Source: Lomentospora prolificans (Eukaryota > Ascomycota > Sordariomycetes > Microascales > Microascaceae). Taken from it: 64,000 bases of DNA. The stretch lies in assembly GCA_029532625.1 (NCBI GenBank), contig JARFXM010000009.1, positions 4,650,001 to 4,714,000 of the forward strand, in the 5' to 3' direction. The notes below the pieces were generated by a model. It did not search any database. It saw nothing but the letters and a program-made list of their open reading frames with translations, and was not told the DNA's origin. A program made the position numbers and the translations under genes. Every line of letters starts with the position of its first letter. Positions within the stretch are counted from its first letter, which is position 1. Positions 22,801 through 32,200 of the stretch are shown one piece after another.

Positions 22801-24454
22801 TTACCAAGAGACGTATCTAAATTCCATGGTTTGACTCGCGTCTTAACCCGCATCGCAACTCCCCCAATTGTTCCAGGCGGCGCTCAGCTCCGGCATCCTC
22901 TGGCACGCCAAATCGCTCCCGCGTCATGGGGCGGACAAAAAATATCAACGACGTCAACACCTGATAGCCACCAGGTACGACTAGAGGTTCCTTCCCACTA
23001 ATCCCGCAAGGAGAAGCTGGAAGCAAGACACAACAGCCCTCAGGCGGCCATCTTTTCACCATGGACAAGCAACAAGAACAAAACCAGAGACAATCAGACT
23101 GGGCCGCCATGCAGCGCGGGTGTACTTTGCTAGCACAGAATGTTGCCTCTTACCTTCTCCCTCCTATGGCCAAGCTTAATATTAACTCTCCTTTGAAATT
23201 TGAAGGTCCTGAGGCTGCCCGAATTTTGCGGGCACTCGGCCCCCCGGATAGCGGATTACCGGGTGTGCCATACCAAACGTAGACAGAAAAGCACAATGCT
23301 TAGCGAATGGGCATAATAGTATAAAACGCACATGCAAGAGTAGTTTTCCAAGTTGGGCGCGGAGTTCGCATTTCAGAGCTATTTCTGCCTTATGTTTGTA
23401 GCTCACTATTTACCACATCAAGGTACTCTGGAGGCTGGCTGCAACCTTGGAGCTTGTTGAATACGAACCGCGCTTGGGGTTTCCTCTTGATAGGCACTGG
23501 AAACAGGACCGAGGATAACTTGCAGAGATCGTGCGGTTGCTCATCTGCAGGGTGTGTTTCGGAATGGGCCAAACTCGCACCCCGCAGATACCCTCTTCTC
23601 TCCCCCTTACCTCGACGCCGTTCGCATAATCTTGATCGTCATGCGTGCGGAAAATAATGGGCGGTGTCCAACATTCAGGTAAAGTTAAAGGGGTGAAGGA
23701 ATGCTAGATCTCTTGTGCAGATCATCTCAGACCCGTCGGTCCCCGAGGTCTCGACCGGTCCGTCGGCGCATTCGCGACTCGCGACAATAGATGTTGAGAG
23801 TAGATCTCCGACCCTAGTAGGCATAATAAATGATTATATAGGCCTTGCGCCTTTCGGAATGCGGACAATGAAGAGAACGCGCCCAGCTCCCCGGTAATTA
23901 ATCTGCCGCCAGCTTGCTTCGGAAAGTCTGGACTAAATGAGCAACGACTCAAATAAATGGGCGAGACATGCTTAATATCTCGTGTAAGGGGTTTCTGAAA
24001 ACATTCTCACGGGCGTTCGTTCAATCCCTCACTGCTAGGCACGCGCATGGGCACTTCTGGCAGTCGCTCGGCACTCACCTAGCCGTTCACTTCCGACATT
24101 TACAGATTGCGCAGTGGTTTGGGGGCAGTTTGAAGCTTCCTGGGCTAGTCGCTGCGCGAGGAGAGAGTGCAGAACTCCGGCATAAGGCGATATTAGAATC
24201 GAGATAGGGAAGTTGTGAGCGGAATTGCACCGGCTCGATCTGACGCATCCTATATTCGACATGTTTTACAGGTAATCTCGCAAGACTCCTCCATTCTGTG
24301 ATATCTCAGATCCATTGAATAGGCACACATATTCAGGCCGATAGCTGGCTTTGAATATTTTAGAGCCTCCCGGTCCGCAAAACGCCTAACGCCGACTAGA
24401 ATACATGATCCCGCTAGGATAATTAGAAAGAGAAACGAGCCATTTTTGAAAGCG
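19873..24454. other. 4.6-kb gene-free interval
   Basis: The interval lies between the start of the F-box/WD gene and the stop of the ZIP-like gene (both minus). The near part should be the F-box gene promoter. A GGGTCT tandem repeat lies at 20865-20892. Open frames up to about 120 codons exist (for example 22084-22455, plus) but show no domain, no coding-like composition and no splice pattern. A 73-codon ATG frame at 23061-23282 (plus) in a good Kozak context could not be supported. No transposon remnant was recognised. Confidence 0.55.
20865..20892. repeat. (GGGTCT)4 hexamer tandem repeat
   Basis: Four perfect GGGTCT units are followed by a GGGTGT variant. The first unit is preceded by TTA, giving one TTAGGG, but the array is not telomeric repeat. 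Confidence 0.9.
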
Positions 24455-25841
24455 TCAATGCTGGTGGCCGAGGTGGGTGAGAAGGGGAAGCAGCATGCCT
24501 CCGACGACGGCGAGGGTGTCACGCAACTCTGGACTTTTCCCTTGAGACGAATCCGAATAGCCATTCATGGTGGGCTGGTCATGGTGAGAGTGGCCGTCGT
24601 CCTGCATAGCATGAATTGCAACGTATCTGTAGAACATTAGTGCCTTGACTAGCAGAGAGTCTAATGAAGTGGAGGCGAGAGGGGTGCTTACAGGAAGGTG
24701 CCCGCGGAGAAAAGTAGCAACATGCCCGTCCACCACTGGCCATTTTCGCCTTCGAGGTTAGACCCTCCAAGGATTGCAATCAAGAACCAAGTCGCGACGG
24801 CTCCAGCAGGGGCCGCAAGACTGAAGATGAGTAGATGAGCACGAGTTGCCCGTTTAGACAAGCCCTGGCGTAACAACACCGACGTGAGCCCAAATGCCGC
24901 CGGAGCCTTGTGAACCATGATGGCGATAAAGATGATGAAACCAAGGCGGGTGTTGGAGGTGCTTGACGACGCGCCCATAGCAATACCGTCAGCAGCTGCA
25001 TGGATAACTAGTCCTGTGGTGGTTGCCACGCTCTTCGATTGCTTGGGTGAGGATCCCATGATCCCTAGAAAAGCGCCCGATTCATCGTCATTATTAGGCT
25101 CAGAAGATGCGATACTGAGGCTGTCAAGACGGATATCCCGTGCCTGCTGCACCGGTCGACTCCCCGCCGCATGTTTCGGCAGCTTATCAATTAGGAACAT
25201 AAGGATGAAACCAAGAATCATAGAGAAACCGATCCCAAAGGTAGGAAGCTCGAAGTGGTCCTCATGGACAGATTTAGGGGGTGAAGTATCGGGCGAGTCT
25301 TCGTGTCCATGCTCGCCCTCATCATCGTGTGGTTGGTGGTCATGTTCTTCGCCGGAATCTTCCTCCTCTGAGCGACCGGTGCTGAACCCCCGGGGCCTCA
25401 CGTAGGCATTCACTGTAGGTACATCTCCATCAAGCGAAAGCCCTAGAGGAGACCTCGCAGAAAATGCTGATGAAGGATCGACCGCTCTCACTTTGTGGGA
25501 GTGTCCTGTTGCTGGATGCGGTACGAGGGCATTGATACCTTCGGGAATGATCACAACCATTGATGTCCCTACTAATATCCCCACGCCTATATTCGACACG
25601 AATCGAAGTTGAGATTGAGTAAGGGACATGGACAGCGGTACGGCGCCGGCGAAGAAGGAGCTAATCGGGGTGCGGGTTAGTTTCGCGATGTCGAGTCTTT
25701 CGTAGGACAGCACAGTTGTTCTTACGCGACGGCCATTATCACCTGTCACGACTGAGGTTAGTCATTTCCAAAAGACACAGGTTCAATTTGGGTTTGCGGG
25801 AAACTTACGCAAAGCGTGAGGAGGAGTATTAGACCCCCCAT
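24455..25841 (-). CDS. ZIP family metal transporter (SLC39A9/Atx2-like)
   Basis: Four exons on the minus strand: 25841-25809, 25742-25726, 25660-24692 and 24626-24455. They join to 396 aa. The second exon is only 17 nt. The product starts MGGLILLLTLCVIMAVASFF and runs into SFFAGAVPLSMSLTQSQLR, the pattern of the ZIP9/Atx2 branch, which moves Mn2+ or Zn2+ at the Golgi. A His/Asp/Glu-rich cytoplasmic loop (HDHQPHDDEGEHGHE) sits at about residues 150-170. The metal-site helices follow: GLVIHAAADGIAMGAS and IMVHKAPAAFGLTS, with the expected His and Asp. Two to three more membrane helices complete the C-terminus. Substrate is inferred from the branch only. It is divergent from the NFKBIL1-like gene. 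Confidence 0.92.
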
Positions 25842-26766
25842 TTTGAAGTTGCTAGCTCAGCTCTCAGAGCTCCAGCTCCTCAAGATGGCGCAAAAAGAAA
25901 AAGAAGGGGGGGGGGTTCTCGCGATATCAGGGGGAACTTAGTGGGAAGATAAAGGAAACCGGGGCCCAAGATAACAAAAGTCAAGGAGCTTCAAGGGAGC
26001 GACAACGGTCGGTGTTACGGCAACGAGCGGATGTGGCGCCAAAGACCATGCTCCGTTGCGTCTCTGGACCCGAGAAAATTCGACACGGTTTGACGCTGTC
26101 GAGGTCTAAATGCTCCTGCGGCTCTTGAGGACACCCTTGCAAGGGGATGATTCGGGCAACATGAACTAAACTCGATTCGGCTATAGTGGCTTGCTTGAGG
26201 CCAATGATGGACACAGGATTATTTTCGGCTAATCAGAGCCTTGCTTCACCGAAACTATTTCGGTGAGCTTTCAAAACCTCGAGCCGAAAGTGCTTCCAAA
26301 GTCCTTTCAATTTCCTAAACCGACATTACCCTGACGTGATACGAGGGGTGCTTAGCATAGCTGCGGTACTTTGAAGTTCGTGGCATATACTATAAAAGAA
26401 TCCCCGAAAGAACTTCAACGCATCTCCTCATTTCTAACCACTTCCGAAGCTCTAAGGCTGTGCTGCAAACCATATTATTGGTCGACTCCTCCTGATTGGC
26501 TCGTGACAAGATTATTAACGTGACTTCGTGACCTTGGCTTGAATGTATCCCTAACCTCGCCGGGCAGGTTGAAAGAACTGTAGGCCCCATCTCTCCTTAA
26601 AGCATACCGTTATCTTCTTTTATTCCTTCGTTCTTGTCGTATCCGCCATTTGAGGACGCTTGAGAACTACGAGAGCAAGGTCTTTTCCCAAATCGGCTGA
26701 CTTTGTCAGCCCGCAGCATATTGCTATTCCACGCCTCCATGACGCCAATGACCAGAAACCGGCGTC
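25842..26766. promoter_or_regulatory. Divergent promoter region, ZIP-like / NFKBIL1-like
   Basis: These 925 bp separate two divergent start codons. A G-run lies near 25907-25916 in the ZIP leader. A TATAAAAG box lies at 26391-26398 on the plus strand, about 370 bp before the NFKBIL1-like ATG. Confidence 0.5.
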
Positions 26767-27771
26767 ATGGAAGAACGGGGTAACTCTCCAAGAAGACGCC
26801 ATATTCTTGCGTCTATCAACCAAGAACCTCCAAAGGATATCAGGGACTCGGAATCCGCGGCGGCAGGTCCCCAGACTGAAGACAGCAAAGACTCGGCTCC
26901 CAAGCAGAATGACGAGGATCGTTCACGTCGACGGAGGCGCCTAAAGCTAAAGGACCACAAGAGCCATAGATCTTCAAGGCATAGATCGTCCCGCGAGCGG
27001 TCCTCCCGCCGTGACGGTGATGACGATAGTTGGCGGCGGCGGCGGCGGCGGCGACACCGGAGGAGCCGGTCCACGACGCCGCCAAATCCGCACGAAGAGC
27101 CACCCCTCGACCCGGAAGCAGCATTCCGAGAGAGCCTCTTCGACGCTATGGCGGACGATGAGGGTGCCGCTTACTGGGAGGGTGTCTACGGGCAGCCAAT
27201 GCACGTCTACTCCGACGAGAAGTTTGGACCGCAGGGCGAGCTAGAGCGCATGACGGACGAAGAGTACGCCGCGTATGTACGTCAGAAAATGTGGGAAAAG
27301 ACACACGAAGGTCTTTTAGAGGAGCGGCAAAGGAGAGAAAACGCAAGGAAGGAGCGCGAGAAACAGGAGAAGGAGAGGCGGCGGTTGGCTAGGGAGATGG
27401 AAAGAAGTCTACTTATAGGCGAAGAAAGGAGGAGTAAGAGACGTTGGGAAGAAATGTGGGAGGACTATCTGAAGCGATGGACGACATGGGATGGCTCAGC
27501 CGACGGCATGCCTTGGCCAGTCAAATCGACTTCTAGGGGAGACGTGAGCGAGGACGCCGTCAAGACGTTTTTCCTTGGATGTCTCAAAAGCGAGGATATC
27601 GACGAACGGGACTATGCACAAAAGCTCAAAGACGAACGGGTGAGGTGGCATCCTGATAAAATCCAGCAGAGACTGGGTGGGCAGGTCGACGAAGACGTCA
27701 TGAAGGATGTGACAGCCATTTTTCAAACGATTGATAAGCTATGGAATGATACCCGGCGAAAGGAGCCTTGA
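26767..27771 (+). CDS. NF-kappa-B inhibitor-like protein 1 (NFKBIL1) homologue
   Basis: Single-exon gene of 334 aa, almost all charged. The N-terminal third is basic and RS-like, with a run of seven Arg encoded by a CGG repeat. A conserved block around EGAAYWEGVYGQPM follows. A long Glu/Arg helix (about residues 165-235) contains repeated KEREKQEKERRRLAR-type sequence. The C-terminal domain runs from KRWTTWDG to the end and carries VRWHPDKIQQRL, a J-domain-like HPDK that is typical of this family. Animal NFKBIL1 also has ankyrin repeats; none are seen here, as in other fungal members. Animal work links the protein to nuclear RNA splicing; the RS-like N-terminus fits that but does not prove it. 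The start ATG gives MEERGNSPRRR. Confidence 0.85.
   Translation: MEERGNSPRRRHILASINQEPPKDIRDSESAAAGPQTEDSKDSAPKQNDEDRSRRRRRLKLKDHKSHRSSRHRSSRERSSRRDGDDDSWRRRRRRRHRRSRSTTPPNPHEEPPLDPEAAFRESLFDAMADDEGAAYWEGVYGQPMHVYSDEKFGPQGELERMTDEEYAAYVRQKMWEKTHEGLLEERQRRENARKEREKQEKERRRLAREMERSLLIGEERRSKRRWEEMWEDYLKRWTTWDGSADGMPWPVKSTSRGDVSEDAVKTFFLGCLKSEDIDERDYAQKLKDERVRWHPDKIQQRLGGQVDEDVMKDVTAIFQTIDKLWNDTRRKEP
27032..27052 (+). repeat. CGG trinucleotide repeat encoding poly-Arg
   Basis: About six to seven CGG units encode the seven-Arg run in the NFKBIL1-like protein. All but the last Arg use CGG, so it is a true triplet repeat rather than a codon mixture. Confidence 0.9.
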
Positions 27772-28753
27772 AACTCTCCGCTATGAAATGCGCAACACAT
27801 CATTGATCACAATGGAGCAGCTGTGATTTGCGTCTGTATTATGTGCTACTATCAAGAATAAAGCAGGCTCAACAGATAAGCAGCCTCTTACCGGTTCAAG
27901 CTTATTCCCTTGGCATTATTTGTGGAAGCCTGTCCGCCATTGAATGGGAGCGTGGCGACAGACGATTCAAGAGCCATGATGTGGCTGTGATTGAGAAGCC
28001 GAGCACATGGTGGCCAAGGGGCAATTTCTGCACAAACCAAGTACTCCTAGTCTCGATGCATGCAAAGTTGTTTATTTCTACTAACGATGTTTTGGAGAAA
28101 ACGAAGATTACCCTCTCATACTCTCTCGCCTAATTCTGATGGACGGCCAGACATCCAACATTGAATTTCTGCCGAGTTGATTCCTTTGGCGCTGCGCCTT
28201 CGAGATTCCAGTATAAGGGGTTTCGAACACGCCTGAAATCTCAACAACTCCTTTGATATCCTCAACCTATCCGCGTATCGTGACCTTTCCGATCGTTCTC
28301 TTCTACATGGTTGTGGCCACAGACCTTCTCGCTTACCCGGTGGACGTACTGGAGACGACTGCACAGCTGGAACAGAGATATCAAAAGATGTTTCTGCTGT
28401 TAAATGAAGACGGGTTGAAAACCAGCACCGAAGGGCTTGGCCACTTTTAACTATATTTTGGACCTCGCTGCCTTGGTGGGAAGCAATACAAGCCACAATA
28501 ATACGATAATAAGAGCATACTGACGGAAGTTGGACAATAGCAGAAATTTGATTTTGAAAAAGAACCCGATGGGCGAGCTTGAATTGATTCAGCTATTATG
28601 TCTACTCGCGTTCCGACCCAAGCACCAATTACCCAGTATTATCTATACCTCCAACATGGCAATATATCCGCTTTGCCTGACTTTTATGTTGGAAAACCCC
28701 TTCGGAGGTTGTCAAAATTGTTTCTATTGTAACAAGCAAGGACTAATCAACCC
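27772..28753. other. Convergent intergenic region
   Basis: It lies between the 3' ends of the NFKBIL1-like gene (plus) and the small GPI-protein gene (minus). No coding or structural feature was recognised; one 65-codon frame at 28253 starts on a non-supported codon and has no homology I can name. Confidence 0.6.
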
Positions 28754-29267
28754 TCAAAGGTTGATCATGATGGCAGCACCGCCGAAGAGAGCGCCAAGCC
28801 CGACAGCAGCGGTCTGGTAAGCACCGGCGTTGTTACCGTCGCCTCCTCCGGTGCCAGTGGTGCCGGCAGTGTTAGTGTTGGTGGAACCTCCGGCACCACC
28901 GTTGGTATTGCTAGCCCGGCTGCTGACAGTGGTAGTAGCAGCAGTGGTGGTGGAGGCACCGGACTCGGCAGTCTGGCTGCTGCTACCAGAGTTGCTGCCC
29001 CCAACAGCGTTGGTGGCCGACGAGACGGCAGAACCGGCCCCCCCGGTAAGGCTGTTGATGATGGAGGATGCGCCGCCCACGGCGCCGCCAAGGGCGCTGG
29101 AGACGATGTTGCCTGCTTCATTGCCGGCTTGGGCCTATTTTCCCGATATTCTGTTAGTTTGCATCCACTAAGGTGTACGGGGAGAGTGAAAGGAGCACAG
29201 CAGTCTAGGATGGACGTACGGTAGCGACACCGGCAAGGGCAAGAGCGAGAACGGGAGTGAACTTCAT
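28754..29267 (-). CDS. Small GPI-type Ser/Thr/Gly-rich secreted protein
   Basis: Two exons on the minus strand: 29267-29220 and 29134-28754, joining to 142 aa. The first exon encodes exactly the signal peptide MKFTPVLALALAGVAT; the splice is phase 0. The mature part is low in complexity: Ala/Gly/Ser/Thr with SSSQTAESGASTTTAATTT and a Gly/Asn-rich tail. A hydrophobic C-terminus (AAVGLGALFGGAAIMINL) after small residues fits a GPI-anchor signal. No Cys are present, so it is not a hydrophobin. A cell wall or surface role is inferred. A clear TATA box lies 174 bp upstream, which suggests strong regulated expression. Orthologue identity unknown. Confidence 0.85.
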
Positions 29268-32200
29268 GTTTGCGGTTGGAAGAGTATGTTCTGAGGTAGG
29301 AGTGTTATCAAGGCGTCGGACAGGGTGGAACGCTAGTGTATCTTTGGGTCGACCGCGGGAATTGTCTAAGATAGGCTGTTTGTTGACAGGAAATGAAAGA
29401 GAAGGAGAGGAAGGGGATGGATATCGGAGGCTTCGAGGGTCTTTTATAGGGAGAAGCAATAGAGAGAGGTGGAGAACTCTGGAGACTATCTTTGGTGACA
29501 CACTCCTCCCCAGGGAACGGTCGGATGGAGAGAAAGAAGAGATGGCGTCAAGGCTTCCGTTCCCCAAACAACTAGTATGGTAGCATTGTGAAACTAAGCT
29601 TTTGCCCTTCCTCGCATGGGCGACGGGGGGTGGCTGTCGAAGGAGGCGCGGCAAGAAGCAGACGGGAACCCTTGGGGGAGGGAGCCGTGCCACAAGGGGA
29701 AAGCCTTGGTCTAAAGCAGCTCATTAGGGGTGTAAACGGAGAGAGCTGGCTCTGTATACAGTGCCACGGTCTACTCAGTATGCTGTACCGATTTCATGTA
29801 GCTTGCCACCACCAACGGGCGGAAGAGCAACAAGCGACCGGTTGCCAGTTTCACGGCAGTAGGGAGTTTCCTATACCTGCCAAATGTTGGAGGGTACGAG
29901 AGCGAGTGCAAGCAACCCGCGGGGTGACAAGGTATCACGCCACTAATACGTGGTTGTACCTCCCATAAATAAACGAAAAGTCCCTGTCAAGAGGTACTTG
30001 ACGCGCCATCCCGATCGACTTTGTTGCTCAGCTCTTTCCCTCTCCGGACACATATCCATCGATCGCATCGTTCTGTCGCTACCTCACCCGGCGCATACAG
30101 TGGGCCGGCCGATGATGACCCTCCGGTTACGTCATGCGGTTTCCGCCTCTGGGTACGCACTACCAAGTCTCGTTCCCCCACTATTAACCTGTGAGCGCTA
30201 CTCGAGATTCTTCTGTTCGCAGCGTCACTACAAGTACCATGGCGATTTGTCGCCGGTGTTATGGTGGTTTACCTTTGTATTATTCTCTTGCCGGCCCGTT
30301 TCTGGACCCCAGTTTTACTGCCTGCTAAACTTGATGCACTCCTGTCTATCCTTTCTGGTCCTTTTTCTATTCTTGTGGAGTTGATCTATTCCTATTTGTG
30401 GCCCTTCCTCGGTTGGCCAGCTATCTAGAAGACCTGAAAGGGGATAAGATGGGCTCGTTTCCCTTCGTATCTTTTTTTGGGAACAGTCTCGATCGAATGT
30501 TCTTGATTCGAAGCAATAATACACTGGGTACGTGTAAAGTAATTTAGAGGTGGAGACCACTCCATCGGATCCAGGCAGTGCTGTAAGAATCTTCATCATA
30601 GAACAGAGACTGTCGGGGCAGGCATCGGGTCTACACAAATCGTACGAGTCCTTGCATAACCACTAAATCTCCACTCGCAGGGCTGAGAAACAAGGAGAGA
30701 GGGCCCCAGGACAGCCACTAATTCAAGTCTTCTTGCGTTGCTGTTAGGAGGCCGATGATGGGGGATGTTCTCGGCTTGGAATGGCACAGAGGGTGCTAGT
30801 TGCGCGTTTCTTCAAGACGGCCATGTATGGAAAACATGAGACTATCGATTACCACTAACTCGACGCTCGTGTCATACGAGCTTGCCAAGTAGGCATGGTT
30901 GCCTTACCGAAAACAGTACAGGTGCAATTCGAACCCAAGCTCGGTTTGTCCAGCTGAGACCCGAAAACCAGGCGCCGACGGGAGTCTAACCCTGAGAGTT
31001 GTGAAGGCGTCGTTGCGTCACATTGGAAAAGTCTTCGATTTGTCACCGAGAGCTAGACGCTGGAAATAGAAGGCCGCGGCCCCATTATCTCGGGGCATAA
31101 CTTTTTTTTTGGCTTGGCATTCTCTCCGACCCGAAGCCGCTCTCTTCTATCGGCCTGCAAGGAGCACTGAGACGACAGTGGCGGCGGTGGCCGGAGCAGC
31201 GGTCATAAATGGCGGTACAGAACTAAGAATGATAGATAGCATCAATGAGACTTTGCAGATACGAGCATACACCTCTTAATACTTCGTACACCTCTGTCCC
31301 CTATCTGTCCCTCATCTCATCTTCCTGGCCGGTACTTGGCCCAGCAATTGGAAAGAGAGACATGGAAAAGGAGATTGCGCTTCAAGATGGGGATTTGCCT
31401 CAGCTCTCCTTATAACCCCCCCTCCGGCCCACCCCTTCCTCCCGGTTGGGGCAAAGGCGTGCGTGGTGAAGTTTCTCGATGCAAAGCTTGTTTTAGCCAC
31501 CGGATCCGAGGTAGCAGGAAATGGCGCAGAGATGGAAATGGATGTCACCGCCCCCATGTCCCATGCAAGGGCGTCGCCCAAGCCACGAGATTTGTCGGTG
31601 GGGATTGTGGAAAACTGATTGATGAGATTTAGTTTGCCAGCGTGAAAGGCGAGTTCGAGTTGGGCAAGATGGACGGTGCAGCGGAACTGTAAAGTGTGTC
31701 GTACAGATGTTGGGGCTCTGTACCATACGCTGGCCCTCCATGTATACAGTGAATACGGTGAATACAGACAGTGAATGGTCTAGAAAATTCAATGGCGATC
31801 CTTGGATCGGAATTAACAGGGAAAAGGCAGGTACACGAAACAACGTCTCGGCTCAGCTTCCAAGGGTGCAAGTCGACGAAAGAGGGTTGAATATCTTCAG
31901 GAGCATTCGGTGCAGTTCATGCCGCTTCCGTGCGCTTGCGTTGCTTCTTCACCCTCCGTCCAGAAGCCCCCGTATTTACCGGTCGGGTTCGCGGATGTGC
32001 TCTGTCATGGACGGGCTGGTGCCCGGGGCTCAGGAGCCGGGACTTTGCCAGGTGGTTGGGGGGATTGATAGGTGCCCTGTTCCGTGGTGAGCAAGGGGGA
32101 CTAGGGGCAATTGAGCGCCGGGGAGAAACAAGGACAGCGAAAAGGTGTGGTGGGGTGGCAGCAGACCAAATGAGGGGAATCCCGCGGGGACGACGAAGAT

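Noticed and set aside
23061..23282. 73-codon ATG frame (MDKQQEQNQRQSDWAAMQRG...) with a CACCATGG context
   Set aside because: The context is good, but there is no domain, no clear continuation by splicing and no recognisable homologue. It could be the first exon of an orphan gene; transcripts would decide.
29950..30384. 144-codon plus-strand open frame
   Set aside because: Starts on GTG, has no domain, and its hydrophobic end reflects C/T-rich DNA.
30900..31010. Two T-loop-like motifs (GGTTCGAATTGC and GGTTAGACTCCC on the minus strand)
   Set aside because: No matching A-box or cloverleaf around either one.
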